The translations under genes were made by a program, and so were the position numbers. A stretch of DNA of 64,000 nt from assembly GCF_024166365.1 (NCBI RefSeq), contig NC_064831.1:48981768-49045767 (forward strand), written 5' to 3'. Below are positions 1 through 11,600 of the stretch, in pieces; position 1 is the stretch's first letter; each line of letters begins with the position of its first letter. This DNA comes from Elephas maximus indicus. Lineage: Eukaryota; Chordata; Mammalia; Proboscidea; Elephantidae. The notes under the pieces are model-generated. The model saw nothing but the letters and a program-made list of their open reading frames with translations, was not told where the DNA came from and made no database searches.

Positions 1-96
1 AATCTAATTTCATCATTGTGCTGTAAATGTTATCTCTATCAATTTTGTTGCTCAAATTGCCCAGATTTGGCTGGTAGGAGTCCTTTCAATTAGTTC

Positions 97-141
97 CTGT
101 GACTGTGTGCATGCGTGCGTGTGTGTGTGTGTGTGTGTATG
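97..141. repeat. TG microsatellite
   Basis: Impure then pure (TG)n, just before the L1 fragment. Confidence 0.9.
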
Positions 142-144
142 TGA

Positions 145-1440
145 ATCACAGATTTTTAGAGATCTAATTTATATGCCATAACATTCACCCTTTTAAAGTG
201 TACAGTTCGGTATGTTTTAGTGTATCCATAGGCTTGTGCATCCATCACCTCAGTCAATTTTAGAACACTTTTGTCACCCCAAGAAGAAACCCAGTTCCAA
301 TTAGCAGTCACTTTGCATTTCTTCCCAGTCTCCTTAGTCCTAAGCAAACACCAATTTATTTTCTGTCCGTATAGATTTGCCTATTCTGGACAAATGCAAT
401 CATATAGTATGTGGTGTTTTGTGTCTGGCTTCTTTCACTTAGCATAATGTTTTCAGGGTTCATTCATGTTATCGCATATATTAGAATTTCATTCCTTTTT
501 ATTGTGTAATAGTATTCCATTGTATGAGTATACTACATTTTGTTTATACATTCATCAATTGATGAGCATTTTGGTTGTTTTTATCTTTCGTCTTGTGAAT
601 AATGTTGCTGTGAGCATTCATGTACAAGTTTTTATGAGGACCTAAGTTTTCGTTTCTTTTGAGTATATATCTAAGACTGGAGTTGCTGGGTCATGTGGTA
701 AGTCTATGTGTAACCTTTTGGAGACTTCTAGACTGTTTTCCAAAGTGACTATACTATTTGACATTCCAACCAACAGTGACAGAGGTTCCAATTTCTCCAC
801 ATACTCACCAACACTTGCTCTTATCTTTTTAACCATAGTAGGTATGAATGGTATCTTATTGTGGTTGTGTTTTCATTTCCCTTATGACTAATGATGTAGA
901 GCATTTTTTCATGTGCTTATTGATCATTTGTATATCTTCTTTGGAGAAATGTCTGTTTAGCTCCTTTGCTCATTTTTTAATTGGGCTGTTTGTCTTTTTA
1001 TTGTTGAGTTGTAAGAGTTCTTTATATCTTCTAGATCCAAGTCCCTTATAAGATATATGATTTGCAAATATTTTCTCCCATTCTCTGGGTTGTTGCTTTA
1101 CTTTCTCAATAATGTCCTCAAAAATGTGTGTAAAAGTTTTTAATTTTAATGTCCAATTTATTGATTTTCTTTTGTTGTTTGTACTTTTGGTACCATATCT
1201 TAGAATGCTTAAAGCCATAAAAATTTACACATATATTTTCTTCTAGGAGTTTTATGGTTTTAGCTCTTACATTTAGGCATAGGATCCATTTTGGGTTAAT
1301 TTTTGTGTATGTTATGAGGAAGGGGCTCAGCTGCATTCTTTTGTGTGTGGATAATCCAGTTGTCCCAGCACCATTTGTTGAAGAGATTATTATGTACCCC
1401 TTTGAATTCTTTTGGTACTCAGAGTGATCTCTCTAAAATA
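145..1440 (-). mobile_element. Old L1 LINE fragment, antisense
   Basis: Plus-strand landmarks (AGCATAATGTTTTCAGGGTT, CTGGGTCATGTGGTAA, CAGCACCATTTGTTGAAGAG) are the reverse complement of the 3' half of mammalian L1 ORF2. Many stops and frameshifts; a dead, ancient copy. Confidence 0.85.
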
Positions 1441-1459
1441 ACCCCTTCCTTTTATCCCT

Positions 1460-1622
1460 GTGGAAACCCTGGTGGCGTAGTGGTTAAGTGCTACAGCTGC
1501 TAACCAAAAGTCCAGCAGTTCGAATTTACCAGGCGCTCCTTGGAAACTCTATGGGGCAGCTCTACTCTGTCCTATAGGGTCGCTATGAGTCAGAATCGAC
1601 TCAATGGCAATGGATTTTTTTA
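1460..1622 (+). mobile_element. Afrotherian tRNA-headed SINE (short type)
   Basis: Complete copy: head with A-box (tggcgtagtgg) and B-box (cagttcgaattta), body ctccttggaaactctatggg, tail gctatgagtcagaatcgact. A T-rich end follows. Serves as the reference short copy for this window. Confidence 0.93.
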
Positions 1623-1639
1623 TTCCTGTACCCTTTTCC

Positions 1640-2175
1640 CTTTGTTACAAGCCTCCAGTGATATTTAGTAAAATACAAAATCCTTTTTAGGGTTTTATGA
1701 TATGCTGCATGATCTAGCTTTTGTCTGTCTCTCCAGTTTTATCTCATAGAATTTTTCCCTACCCTTTTACTACTCTCCAGGAACACTAGCTAATTTTCTG
1801 GTCTTCTGACATGTCAAGCTTGTTCCTGTCTCAGGTTTTTTGCACTGGTTACTCTCCCAACCAAGGAACATTCTTCTCCCACCCTCATGCTTTGTTGTTC
1901 TCCCAGGACTTCACATTCCTGGCTCCCCATTGTGAAGGTTTTAGCTCAAATATCACCTTGTTAAAGAGGCCCTCCCTGACCACATTGTTAAAATTAGTCA
2001 CCCTCCCTTCCCCAGTCCTTTTCTGTCCCCAACACTATTGGTTTCCTCCAGCTCTTATCATTTGATTGTCATCTCCCATTAGAATGTATGCTCCAAGAGG
2101 ATTGGATTTTATATCTCAGTGCTTAGAACAGTGGCTGGCACATAGTAGGTTTTCAATAAATATCGAATGATGGAA
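1640..2175 (+). mobile_element. L2 LINE 3' end
   Basis: Typical L2 words in order: agctcaaatatcacc, gaggccctccctgacc, ttagaatgtatgctcc, gtggctggcacatagtaggt, ending in tcaataaatatcgaatga. Confidence 0.8.
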
Positions 2176-2179
2176 TGAA

Positions 2180-3410
2180 GCATGCATACATGTAGCATTA
2201 ATTACACAGAAGGTGAGCTCATAACAGCAAGGATTTGGCAATGCTTTTTCATTACTGTGCATCAGTGATGGAAGCTGCTGTTCTGGGTAATGGAAGAAAA
2301 AATAAATAAATGGAAGAATAGCTTACTGTAAGTAGGGAATTTATATCATTACTGGCAGTCTTCCTCTGAGAATATCGCTGAAAAGTCTAAACATGCCCAG
2401 CAGTTTACATATCCAAGGTGGGCCATGTTGGATCTTGGCAGATGACAATGCAGGGTAGCCAAGATTCTTGAGAAGTAAGCTGACAGCTTGAGGAATAGTC
2501 AGTTCTTAATAACTGGACTCAGATCCTCCCTCTGGCTATATGACTTGTTATATATTGTCTGATAAACAGCTGAGTTTATAAAGTATGCTTTAAAAAAAAG
2601 ATATATTCTAATGTAGAACAGGAATTGTTCATCAGGCTTTTCTAGTCTCGACAGCTGTTTTCAAACTCTTGGAGGGGCCTGACGGCTCTGCTTTATATCT
2701 ATTTTACTTACTTGCTTTGTGACAGAATAATCCTACAGCTAAGGAAAAAAAAAAAAAACGAAATCCACAAGGTATGTATGAAATATCTTTCAGAACTGTC
2801 CTGTTCTTTGTATTCTGACTCTGTATTCTGCAAGTAACTTATCTTGCAAATAAGTACGAGCAGTTCTTTGGATGGTGGGCACCAAAATTCAGTCACTGGA
2901 AATTTATATTCTGAGTTGTTCATTGATAACTAACTCCTTAATGTCAGCAAAGGCCAGATGACAGGAAAAATGATGTATTCCGTGTGCCAAAAGAAGACAA
3001 TGTTAGCCTATGATTCTGTTCCCCGGAAAATTATCTTTCAATAATGGAGTAAAACAAAGACATTTTTCAGATTAATTAAGATAGCTTGCCTCCAGTAGAC
3101 TATCATTAGCAGAAATTCTAAACAAGCGCTTTGGTCAGAACGAAAGTGATCCCAGAGGAAAAGAAGAGTGAGTGGAGAGAAAATAATATGATAAAAACGT
3201 GTGGCTAAATCTAAATGATTGTGACTGTATAGAATAATAACATTATCTTTTGGGGTTTAAAAAAAGAAAATTAGCATATGCGAAACAATGACATAAGTTA
3301 GGAGGATAGTTAAATGGAATTAAAGTATTCTGAAGGGCCTGTAATTAATTGTTCAAGGAGACAGTAACACTATTAATGTCTGACTTTAAGTTAAAAATAG
3401 ATGTTATAAT
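2180..3410. other. MINDY2 intron, no recognised element
   Basis: Unique-looking AT-rich sequence; one A-run near 2744-2758. No exon signature seen. Confidence 0.5.
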
Positions 3411-3414
3411 TTCT

Positions 3415-3600
3415 AGAGCTTCTCTGTCCAGTATGGTAGCCAAGCATGGCTATTTACATTTAAATTAAAAACTCAGTTGTTCAGTAGCACTAGCCATATT
3501 TCAATTGCTTAGTAGCCACATGCTACCCTATTGAGCAACATCGATTTAGAATATTTCTGTCATTACAGAAAGTCCTATTGGACAGTGCTCTTTTTAGAGG
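3415..3600. mobile_element. hAT-type (MER20/MER3-like) DNA transposon fragment
   Basis: Words such as ccagtatggtagccaagca, actagccatatttcaattg, tagtagccacatgc and agtcctattggacagtgctc are typical of the TAGCCACATGTGGCTA family of mammalian non-autonomous hAT elements. Exact subfamily not certain. Confidence 0.65.
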
Positions 3601-3784
3601 AACAATGAAAAGAATAGAAAACAGTAGGTAACGTCTCAATTAGTAGAAGGGGAAAAATTCATCTAAAGAGAGAAATTAGAGACCTGTGTACATGTAGACA
3701 CACACTGTGCTCCTAGATTTCAGCACTGGAGTTGTAAAGATGTCAGTTCTCCCTAAAACAGATTATAGTTTCAATCCCAACAGA

Positions 3785-4960
3785 TTTTGCAGGGTGGGTG
3801 TGGGGAGTGATGTGTGTGAAATGTGACAAGTTGATTCTAAACTTTATATGGAAATGCAAAGGACCAGGAATAAAAGCCAAGATACTCTTCAAGGAGAACA
3901 ACGAGTGAGGAGGACTTGCTCTTCTAGATACTAAATATTTCAAACCTATTGTAATTAAGTTACAGTGGTGTTTTTTCAGGGATAGTTAGACTAATGACAG
4001 AGAATAGAGAATCCATAAATGACCATGCATATATAGACAGAAATAGAGCACTGTAGAGCAATGGGGAAAGGCAACCCTCTCAAGAAAAGAAGCTAGGACA
4101 ATTAAATAGCCGTAGAGATAAAAACAAAACAAAACAACAACAACAAAAAAGAAATCGTTTCTCCCAACTCAGACCCTAAAACTTTATTCTATGTTTCTTA
4201 AAGCCTAACAGTGAAAGGTAAAACTTCTAAAAGCTGAGAAAATAACCCAGGAGAATTTCTTCCTAACCTTACGATGGGGAAGTTCTAAAACAAGACACAC
4301 AGGATTAACCATAAAGGAAGCATTGATTCATACATTAAAATTGAGAACTTGTCTTCATCTGCAGACACCCCAAAAAAGAATGTAACAGAGTAGAAGATGA
4401 TTTCAGAGAATAAAGGACTAATATTCAGAAGGTATAAAGACCTCCTTCAAATAATTTTTTAAAAGATAGACGACTCAGTAAAAAAGTGAGAAAATGACTT
4501 GAACAGGTCAGTGAACAGGTCAGTGAAATACAAACTAAAACCAAAACAAGATACCATGATACACCCATCAAAATGGCTGGCATTTAAAAACCTGACAGTA
4601 TTAAAGTTGGGAAAGATACACAGGGTAGGGGATTTTCTTCCCTGCTGATAGAAATGTAAATTGGCCGCCGTTTGCAGTTATCTAGTAAAGTTGCGGTTAA
4701 GAATATCCTAAGACTCAACAATTTGACAAGAAATATACCCTAGAGAAACTCTTGATGTATGGATTAGGACAAAGGTGCGAGAATGTTTGCAGCACGATTA
4801 TTTGTCTTAGCCCCAAACTGAAAACAAGGTAGATACCCATCAAGAAAAGAATGAATCTATATATCATGGTATATTCATAGTATGGAATACACTGCAGTGA
4901 AAGTGAACAAACAGATATATACTCTCTGTATAGCTAGCTAGCATACTATGTATTTGTTAT
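3785..4960 (+). mobile_element. Old L1 LINE ORF2 fragment, sense
   Basis: Words matching the 3' half of L1 ORF2 in order: aactttatatggaaatgcaa, aactcttgatgtatggatta, catagtatggaatacactgc. Heavily mutated. Confidence 0.75.
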
Positions 4961-5595
4961 CTGGTTTATTTTTGTCTCTACTGTAGAATATATGCTTCCT
5001 GAAGGTATAGATTTCAACTGTACCTCCAAATATAAAGATTAAATAAGAATCAGGAGGCAAATACTCCTCCTGATTAGCAAGGAATTTTTTCAGGAAAATA
5101 ATCTCAGTTATTTCTACTCATATCTCCATTATAATTTGCTAGGAACTAAATAATAAAATAGAAGAAAGTTGGTTAACCCTATAAATTAACATCTTTAAGT
5201 TTGCTTTGCTTTAAATGTGAAACATTGGTTTTTGAGTAAAAAATACTGAAATTTTCTCATTTTTTCCTCCTGAAATAGTTTACTTTTTATTTTAGCCACT
5301 TAAATACATCTGTACAACCTTAAGAAATAAAGTTGGATGTAATCCTTTTTCATCATTTTTTTTTTTTTTTGCATAATTGAAATACAACAAAACAGTATTT
5401 TTTATAATGTGTTATAGTAGACTATAAACAAATTGAAAACTGTTGGGTGTTGATTTTAATGCCGATTTTCTTTTTCATAATAATACTTTTATATTTAGAA
5501 TTGTATTAGAATAAAATCCTAAAGAGTGATACGGGTTTCTGTTGTTATCGTTTTTAATCTTGTCATGATCAGTGAGTCAGTTGTTTGTTTTCCAG
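4961..5595. other. MINDY2 intron, no recognised element
   Basis: AT-rich; a T-run at 5357-5370; leads to the exon acceptor at 5595. Confidence 0.5.
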
Positions 5596-5698
5596 ATTGA
5601 TGACATTGTCACAGCTGTTGGTAACTGCAGCTACAACCAACTGGTAGAGAAGATCATCTCTTATAAGCAATCAGACAACAGTGAGCTGGTTAGTGAAG
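5596..5698 (+). CDS. MINDY2: MINDY2 exon, catalytic domain (IDDIVTAVGNCSYNQ...)
   Basis: 103 nt, entering in phase 0 after acceptor ...ttttccag and ending with one base of a Gly codon (GAA G). The reading begins IDDIVTAVGNCSYNQLVEK and ends NSELVSE. The chosen donor is gtgggt, because it joins to GC-TTT to give EGFVAEQF, the known family reading. A better-looking gtgagt starts 4 nt further on; its use would shift the frame. Confidence 0.95.
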
Positions 5699-8600
5699 GT
5701 GGGTGAGTGCTGCAACTACCTGACTCTTTTCTTCTTGGCAAAATAAGACTTCTGAAAAATACAAATGATGCTACTGGTAGAAATTAAAAGAAGTAATCAC
5801 TCATAAAGGTGCCAGTGAAAGGTTTTTCTTAGAACCCTTTTCATCTCACTTGTAAAATCAGACCCAGATTCTAATGAAAGTCTTTGGGATCATTTGCTAG
5901 CCTTGGTGTGGTAACCCCTTTTCTTTAAAAAAAAAAAAAAAAAGGGGGGAGGTTATTATTTGGGAGTACTGAGTGAACTTTATACTTCACACTGAGCATT
6001 TCGGTTGACTGGGATGAGTATTGTGGAGCTCCAGTGTCCTGTTCTAGTAGAGCTTTGTCCATGTTTCCGTGCACTATAGTATACTGAAGTCACATTCTAA
6101 GTCAGAGTATACCTCTCATCAGCTTTTCCGATCCTCAGCTAGTTGAAAGTGCTCAATTCATCTTCACAGAAGCAGTTCCGTATTTTTCAGCTCTGTGCTA
6201 GTCAATGATAGGAAAGTGGGCTTTGCAACTGGGATGCTATCAGGAGCCGTAACATCTGGCTATACCTTCCCTACCACTCACTTTACTTTTTCGTAAATAC
6301 CGCCTTAAATCCTGACTTTATTTGAAGAACAAACGAAAGAAATCGTGAGGAGCAGGGAATGAGCTTCATGACTCTCTAAGACTCGCATTTCTTTTGCATG
6401 AGGTATAATAAAAGTTTATTATAATGATCACGTTTTTAAAATTAAAACTAAGTGACTACAAGAGTATAAAAAAGTACATTAAAAAAGTCATATACTGTAT
6501 AGATGGTCCTGGATAGAATGGGAGAAAAATGTGGAACAAAACTCAAATTGCAATAAAAAGGCCAGACTTGCTGGACCAGTAGAGACTGTTGAATCCACGA
6601 GACTATCGCCCTGAGATACTCTTTAAACTGGGAACTCAGAGCACTCCCAGAGGTTACGTTTCAGTCATATGACAGATTGACCCATAAAATAAATAATATC
6701 ACCCATTAGTACTCTGCTTGTTAAAATAATCATCTAGATGAAATCAAATGGTAAACATTTACCCTAGACCAATGATGAAAAGGCAGGGGGGACAAAGAAG
6801 CTAGATTAATAGGAACAGAACCACCAAAATGGAAATAATAAGAATGCTGATGTATTGTGAAGAATGTAACCAGTGTCACTGAACAATATGTATAGGAATT
6901 GTTAAATGAGAACTTAATTACCTATGTAAGCTTTCACCAAAAACACAATAAAAAAAAGAAAATCATATACATGAATCCCATACTATATTGTTTAATCAGA
7001 GCCCAGCTAATTACATTACTCAGTTACCTAGAAGTTTAACACATTTATGCCAAAGAGGCAAGCAGCAGAAACATATACAGTATTTTTGTTGATACTTATT
7101 CTTGTCATCTTGCAATAAACCTGTAAACCCACAGAACCATTTATCACTGATATTTATGACAACTCTTTCACTACAACCTAAGGCAGCAAAGCTTAAATTT
7201 TAGTTTGGGGAAAGCAACAAAAGCTGTTAAAAAAAAAAATTTCTCTCAGTTAACAAAATTCCACTCACTAGAACTTTCTATTCCCTATCCAAGCTTTCAT
7301 TACCATATATCTGTTACTAAAAAACAGACTATAAAGAAAATTTCCATCTGTGGAATCCTACTTTCTCATTAACTTCCAGTATGCTATTCCAAACCAAAAA
7401 CCAACCCCCTTGCCATCGAGTAGATTTCAACTCCTAGCGACCCTGTAGAACAGAGTAGAACTGTCCCGTAGTTTCCAAGGACTGACTGGTGGATTCGAAC
7501 TGTTGATCTTTTGGTTAGCAGCTGAGCTTTTAAGTACTATACCACCAGGGCTCCAATATGCTATTAGAGTTATGCTATTAAATAGTAATTGAGAGAACAA
7601 TAGGGTTCAGAAAGTGGTGACAATGGGAATGATGGCTAAGAACTGATGTTTGTTTGAGCAGATTTATAGGGTAAGAAGCGGTAGGAAACAGCGTCACAGA
7701 GTCTTTCCCAGTCAGGCTGCAATGTAACGAGGGTATGAATTAGGTAGCACACTGATTCACAAAATGAATGAAAAAATCGGTTTCTTCATCACATCCCTTT
7801 TTCCTTGGCCTGTTGTTACAACTATTATTATTATTTCCCTGACTTTGATTCCCCAGGATAACAAAAACTCATAGCTAGTTTATATAATATTGGTAACTTG
7901 GGAAGAATGTTTGATAAAATCAAGGAAGGAATTGACCTCTTCAGTGGTATAGAATTTTCAGGTAATAAAAAAAAAAAAAAAAATTTATTTTTTTATATGC
8001 CAGACATGTGTGTTGATTAGTTCCTTGATATATAAATCCTATCCTGGTGAAATTCTGCATATCAGATTTTCATGGCAAGGGATTATTATACGTGGAATTT
8101 AGTACAATTAAAAAACTAAACTACTTTTTATTTATAAAAAACTATAAGTATGTAGTCTGTTTGAAGTAATTATTCTGCGCCAAAGGTTACTGGTATAAGA
8201 AATCATAAAGAAAAAAAAAAATCACAGGCCACAATGGGCATTGTACAATTAGTGATTAGCTTGTTCTGTCATTTTCTCCATCATATTTTCTTGGGTATAG
8301 TGTTCAACTGAAGTAATCTGCTTTATTTTTCTGTTTGGCCTGCAATTTCCCTTTTGAACCAATGAAATATCCAAAGTTGTTTTATTTCTAATCCATCTTT
8401 ATTAAAAAGTATTAAACTTTGATCCTGGAAGATAACTTTTTTTTTTGGTTCAAATATTTCATCTTATCAAGGTATAGAATATAAGAAACCCTTCTACTAG
8501 CATTCGTTTTTGTGGGAAAAGAAGTATTTAGCTAAATAGACTTAGCTGTTCATTCTGCATCTTTCAGATAAAGGTCTTTTCATGCAATATTTTGTAAGTA

Positions 8601-11600
8601 AAAATACAGAACTTTTACTTGTTATAGAGTACATATTATTTGCTACTTCTTTCTGGTGTTAATATATATTAAATTTTTGGAATCTTGTTACAGTGATAAG
8701 TTGTGACATGGCAGCAAAAATCAATGAGGAAAAAAATAGTGCAGCAACAACTACCAGACTTCATCTGTGCTGGTCATTTAATTCTAGATGCTCTCTGGAA
8801 TAATTACGTCTTTTACAATTGTTTCTAGGTCATAAATATGTTTATCAAAATAATTCCAGGGTATTTATTCATTTATTCAAGTATTGAACCTCTATTATGT
8901 GCCCTACACACTGAAAATTATCAGTTGTATTCACATTAATTTTATTAAATAATATTGTTGGTTTTCTTTTCTTCTTTCCCAGTTTTTATTTTGAAAAGTC
9001 TCAAACCTGTAGAAATGTTGGAAGAATGGCACAATGAGCATTTCTGTGCCCTTCACCTAAATTCACCCATTATTAATATATTGTATGCTTGTGTGTTTTC
9101 TGTATTCCTAGACATGCGCACACACGTTTCTCCGTAAATAGGTGAGAATTAGTTGCAGATATCATACGTGTCACTTTACACGTAATTGTTTCAGCATATA
9201 TGTCTCCTAAGAACAAAGACATTCTCATGTATAATCACAGTACAGTTATCTCAGGAAATTTAGCTTTGATACAATAGATACAATAATATGATCAAATATG
9301 CTGTTCATATTCAGAATTCTCCAGTTGTTCCAATAACGTACTTAATAACTACTTTTTTTTTTCAATCTAGGCCCTAGTCAAGATTGTTGAGTCTTTTTGT
9401 AATCTAGGACAGATCCTGTCTTAGTCATCTAGTGCTGCCATAACAAGAATACCACAAGTGGGTGGCTTTAAGCATCAGAAATGTATTTTCTCACAGTTTA
9501 TGAGCCTTGAAGTCGAAATTCAGGGCGCTGGCTTCTAGGTGAAGACTTTCCTGTCTGTTGGTTCTGAGGGAAGGTCCTTGTCTCTTTTTGCCTTCTGTTC
9601 CTTGGTGTCCTGGTGATCTTCACTTGGCCTGGTACCTGTCTTCCCCCACCTGTGCTTCTGTGCCTAATCTTCTGTTTTGATATCTCAAAAGTGATTGTTC
9701 TGAAACAGACTTCATGCTGTTATGGTGCTATTAACATAACAATGATAACTCTATTCCCAAATGGGATTACATCCACAGGTATTAAAAAAATAAAAATAAA
9801 AACCTCCTGCTATTGAGTCGATTCTGACTCATAGTGACCATATAGGATAGGGTAGAACTGCCCCATAGGGTTTCCAAGGAACAGCTGGTGGATTCGAACT
9901 GCTGACCTTTTAGCTCGCAGCCATAGGTCTTAACCACTGCACCACCAGGACTCCATCCACAGGTATAGGGGTTAGGATTTACAACTCATACTTTGGAGGG
10001 GACACAATTTAGCCCACAGCCTTTCCTTCCTTCTGTTCTTCTTTGGTCTTTTGTGATACTGACTTTTCTCTTAATAGCCCAGACTAGTAGTTTTGTAGAT
10101 GTACCTCAATTTGAATCGGCCTGATTGTTTTCTCATGATTAGATTCAGGTTATATATTTTTGGCAGGAATACTACATAGGTGATGTTGTGTCCCTCCCAG
10201 GGCATTAAATCAGGGACAGGTGGTGTCTGTTTTTCCCATTATTGGTGATATTCAAAGTTGGGTAAGGTGGAGTCTGCCAGATTGTTTTACTGTAAAGATG
10301 CTCTTCTCCCTTTGTAATTAACAAGTAATCTGTGATGTTATACTTTGAAAATGTGTGAATATCCTGTTCCCTAACAATTTTTTCCTCAAATAGATTTGGC
10401 TTCCATTGATTCTTGCCTGAGTCAATTATTACCATAGTGGTTGTGATATATTCTACATTCATTGGCCTTCTTTAAAAAATCATTTTCCCTTATCCTTCCT
10501 CTCCCCCATTAAAAATTTTATATCCATATAGACTCATGGATTCTTTTTTATTTGGTGTGTTATAATTCATTATCATCATTATTCTTTTAGATGCTCAAAT
10601 TGTCCCAAAATTGGCCAGTGGGATACCCTCAAGCTGGCTCCCATGTTCTTTTGACATGTCCTCACTATTCTTTGAGTACTTTCTTACTTTCTGGCACAAT
10701 AAGATGTTCTGGACTTCCTCTTTACCCCTGGATCAAATCATATGAGCCTCCATATTTTTAAGAAAATCTAGGTATTTGTTACATTGAAAGAGTGTCTTGT
10801 CCTCTGTTTGAGGAAAAATATTGTTATACGTGATTTCCGAAACTTGAAGGTAGATGAAATTAAAAAGAAAATCAGATCAATGTGTTTAAAGCTGTCAGAG
10901 TGAGAAAGTTCTAAGTAAGCGTAAATGTGAACGCAAATCTCAGACAGGGCTACATCAGAGCAACGTTTTAAAATAAGTAAGGTTTCCTTCCTCTTTCTTT
11001 TTGCCTAATTTTGGTGCCCCTCTTTCTAACTTCATCTCCTCTAAGTCAGTCACTCAGTACTTTCATGTTCTGTAATCTCCAGTAAGAGGAAAATATTTTG
11101 ATATACTAATTTATTACTGAATTTCTGACCGTAAGGAATATTTTTGCTCTAATGCTGTCGGCAAAATATATATGCATACCTTTTTAGTTTAAATGTATTT
11201 TCAATAATATTCTTACTTTGTTATTACCATTATATTAATTTTTAATCTTACGTATCATCAGTAATAATATCTGTAACAGTAAAATTGAGATTCATTTAAC
11301 CTGAACGTTGCAAGTAAACTATTTGTTGTTTGAAACCGGACTGTTTAAAGCAATGCAGACAAGTAGACTGCAGTGTAACACTCAGAATTCTTACCAAAGT
11401 TTGTCTGATTAGTTATGAAAAGTTGAAACCAGACTAGCCTTTTTGAATATCCCACTGAAATCACAAGGATGTCACTGTCTAAGCGGCAGAAGAGTTAGGA
11501 AACATTATTCTCTGTAAGTCGTAAATAGGAGATACATAGCTAAGTCGGCATTTGTAATAATCATCTGCACTAAGTTTTTTACTTAATACCAGTAATTCTC

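Larger units (their letters stand above)
8955..10800 (-). mobile_element. Old L1 3' UTR region, antisense, interrupted 9417-10018
   Basis: Left piece words: gaaaagtctcaaacctgtag, catatatgtctcctaagaac. Right piece words: tttctcatgattagattcag, tggcaggaatactacatagg, attggccagtgggataccct, ttgagtactttcttactttc. These match the 3' part of old mammalian L1M elements in reverse. A solo LTR was inserted into it later. Confidence 0.75.

Noticed and set aside
1460-1520. tRNA gene from SINE heads (this and other copies)
   Set aside because: Only promoter-like A and B boxes are kept; the same head recurs about twenty times with the SINE body.
9417-10018. A full endogenous retrovirus around the LTR
   Set aside because: No internal region or second LTR nearby; both LTR copies in the window stand alone.
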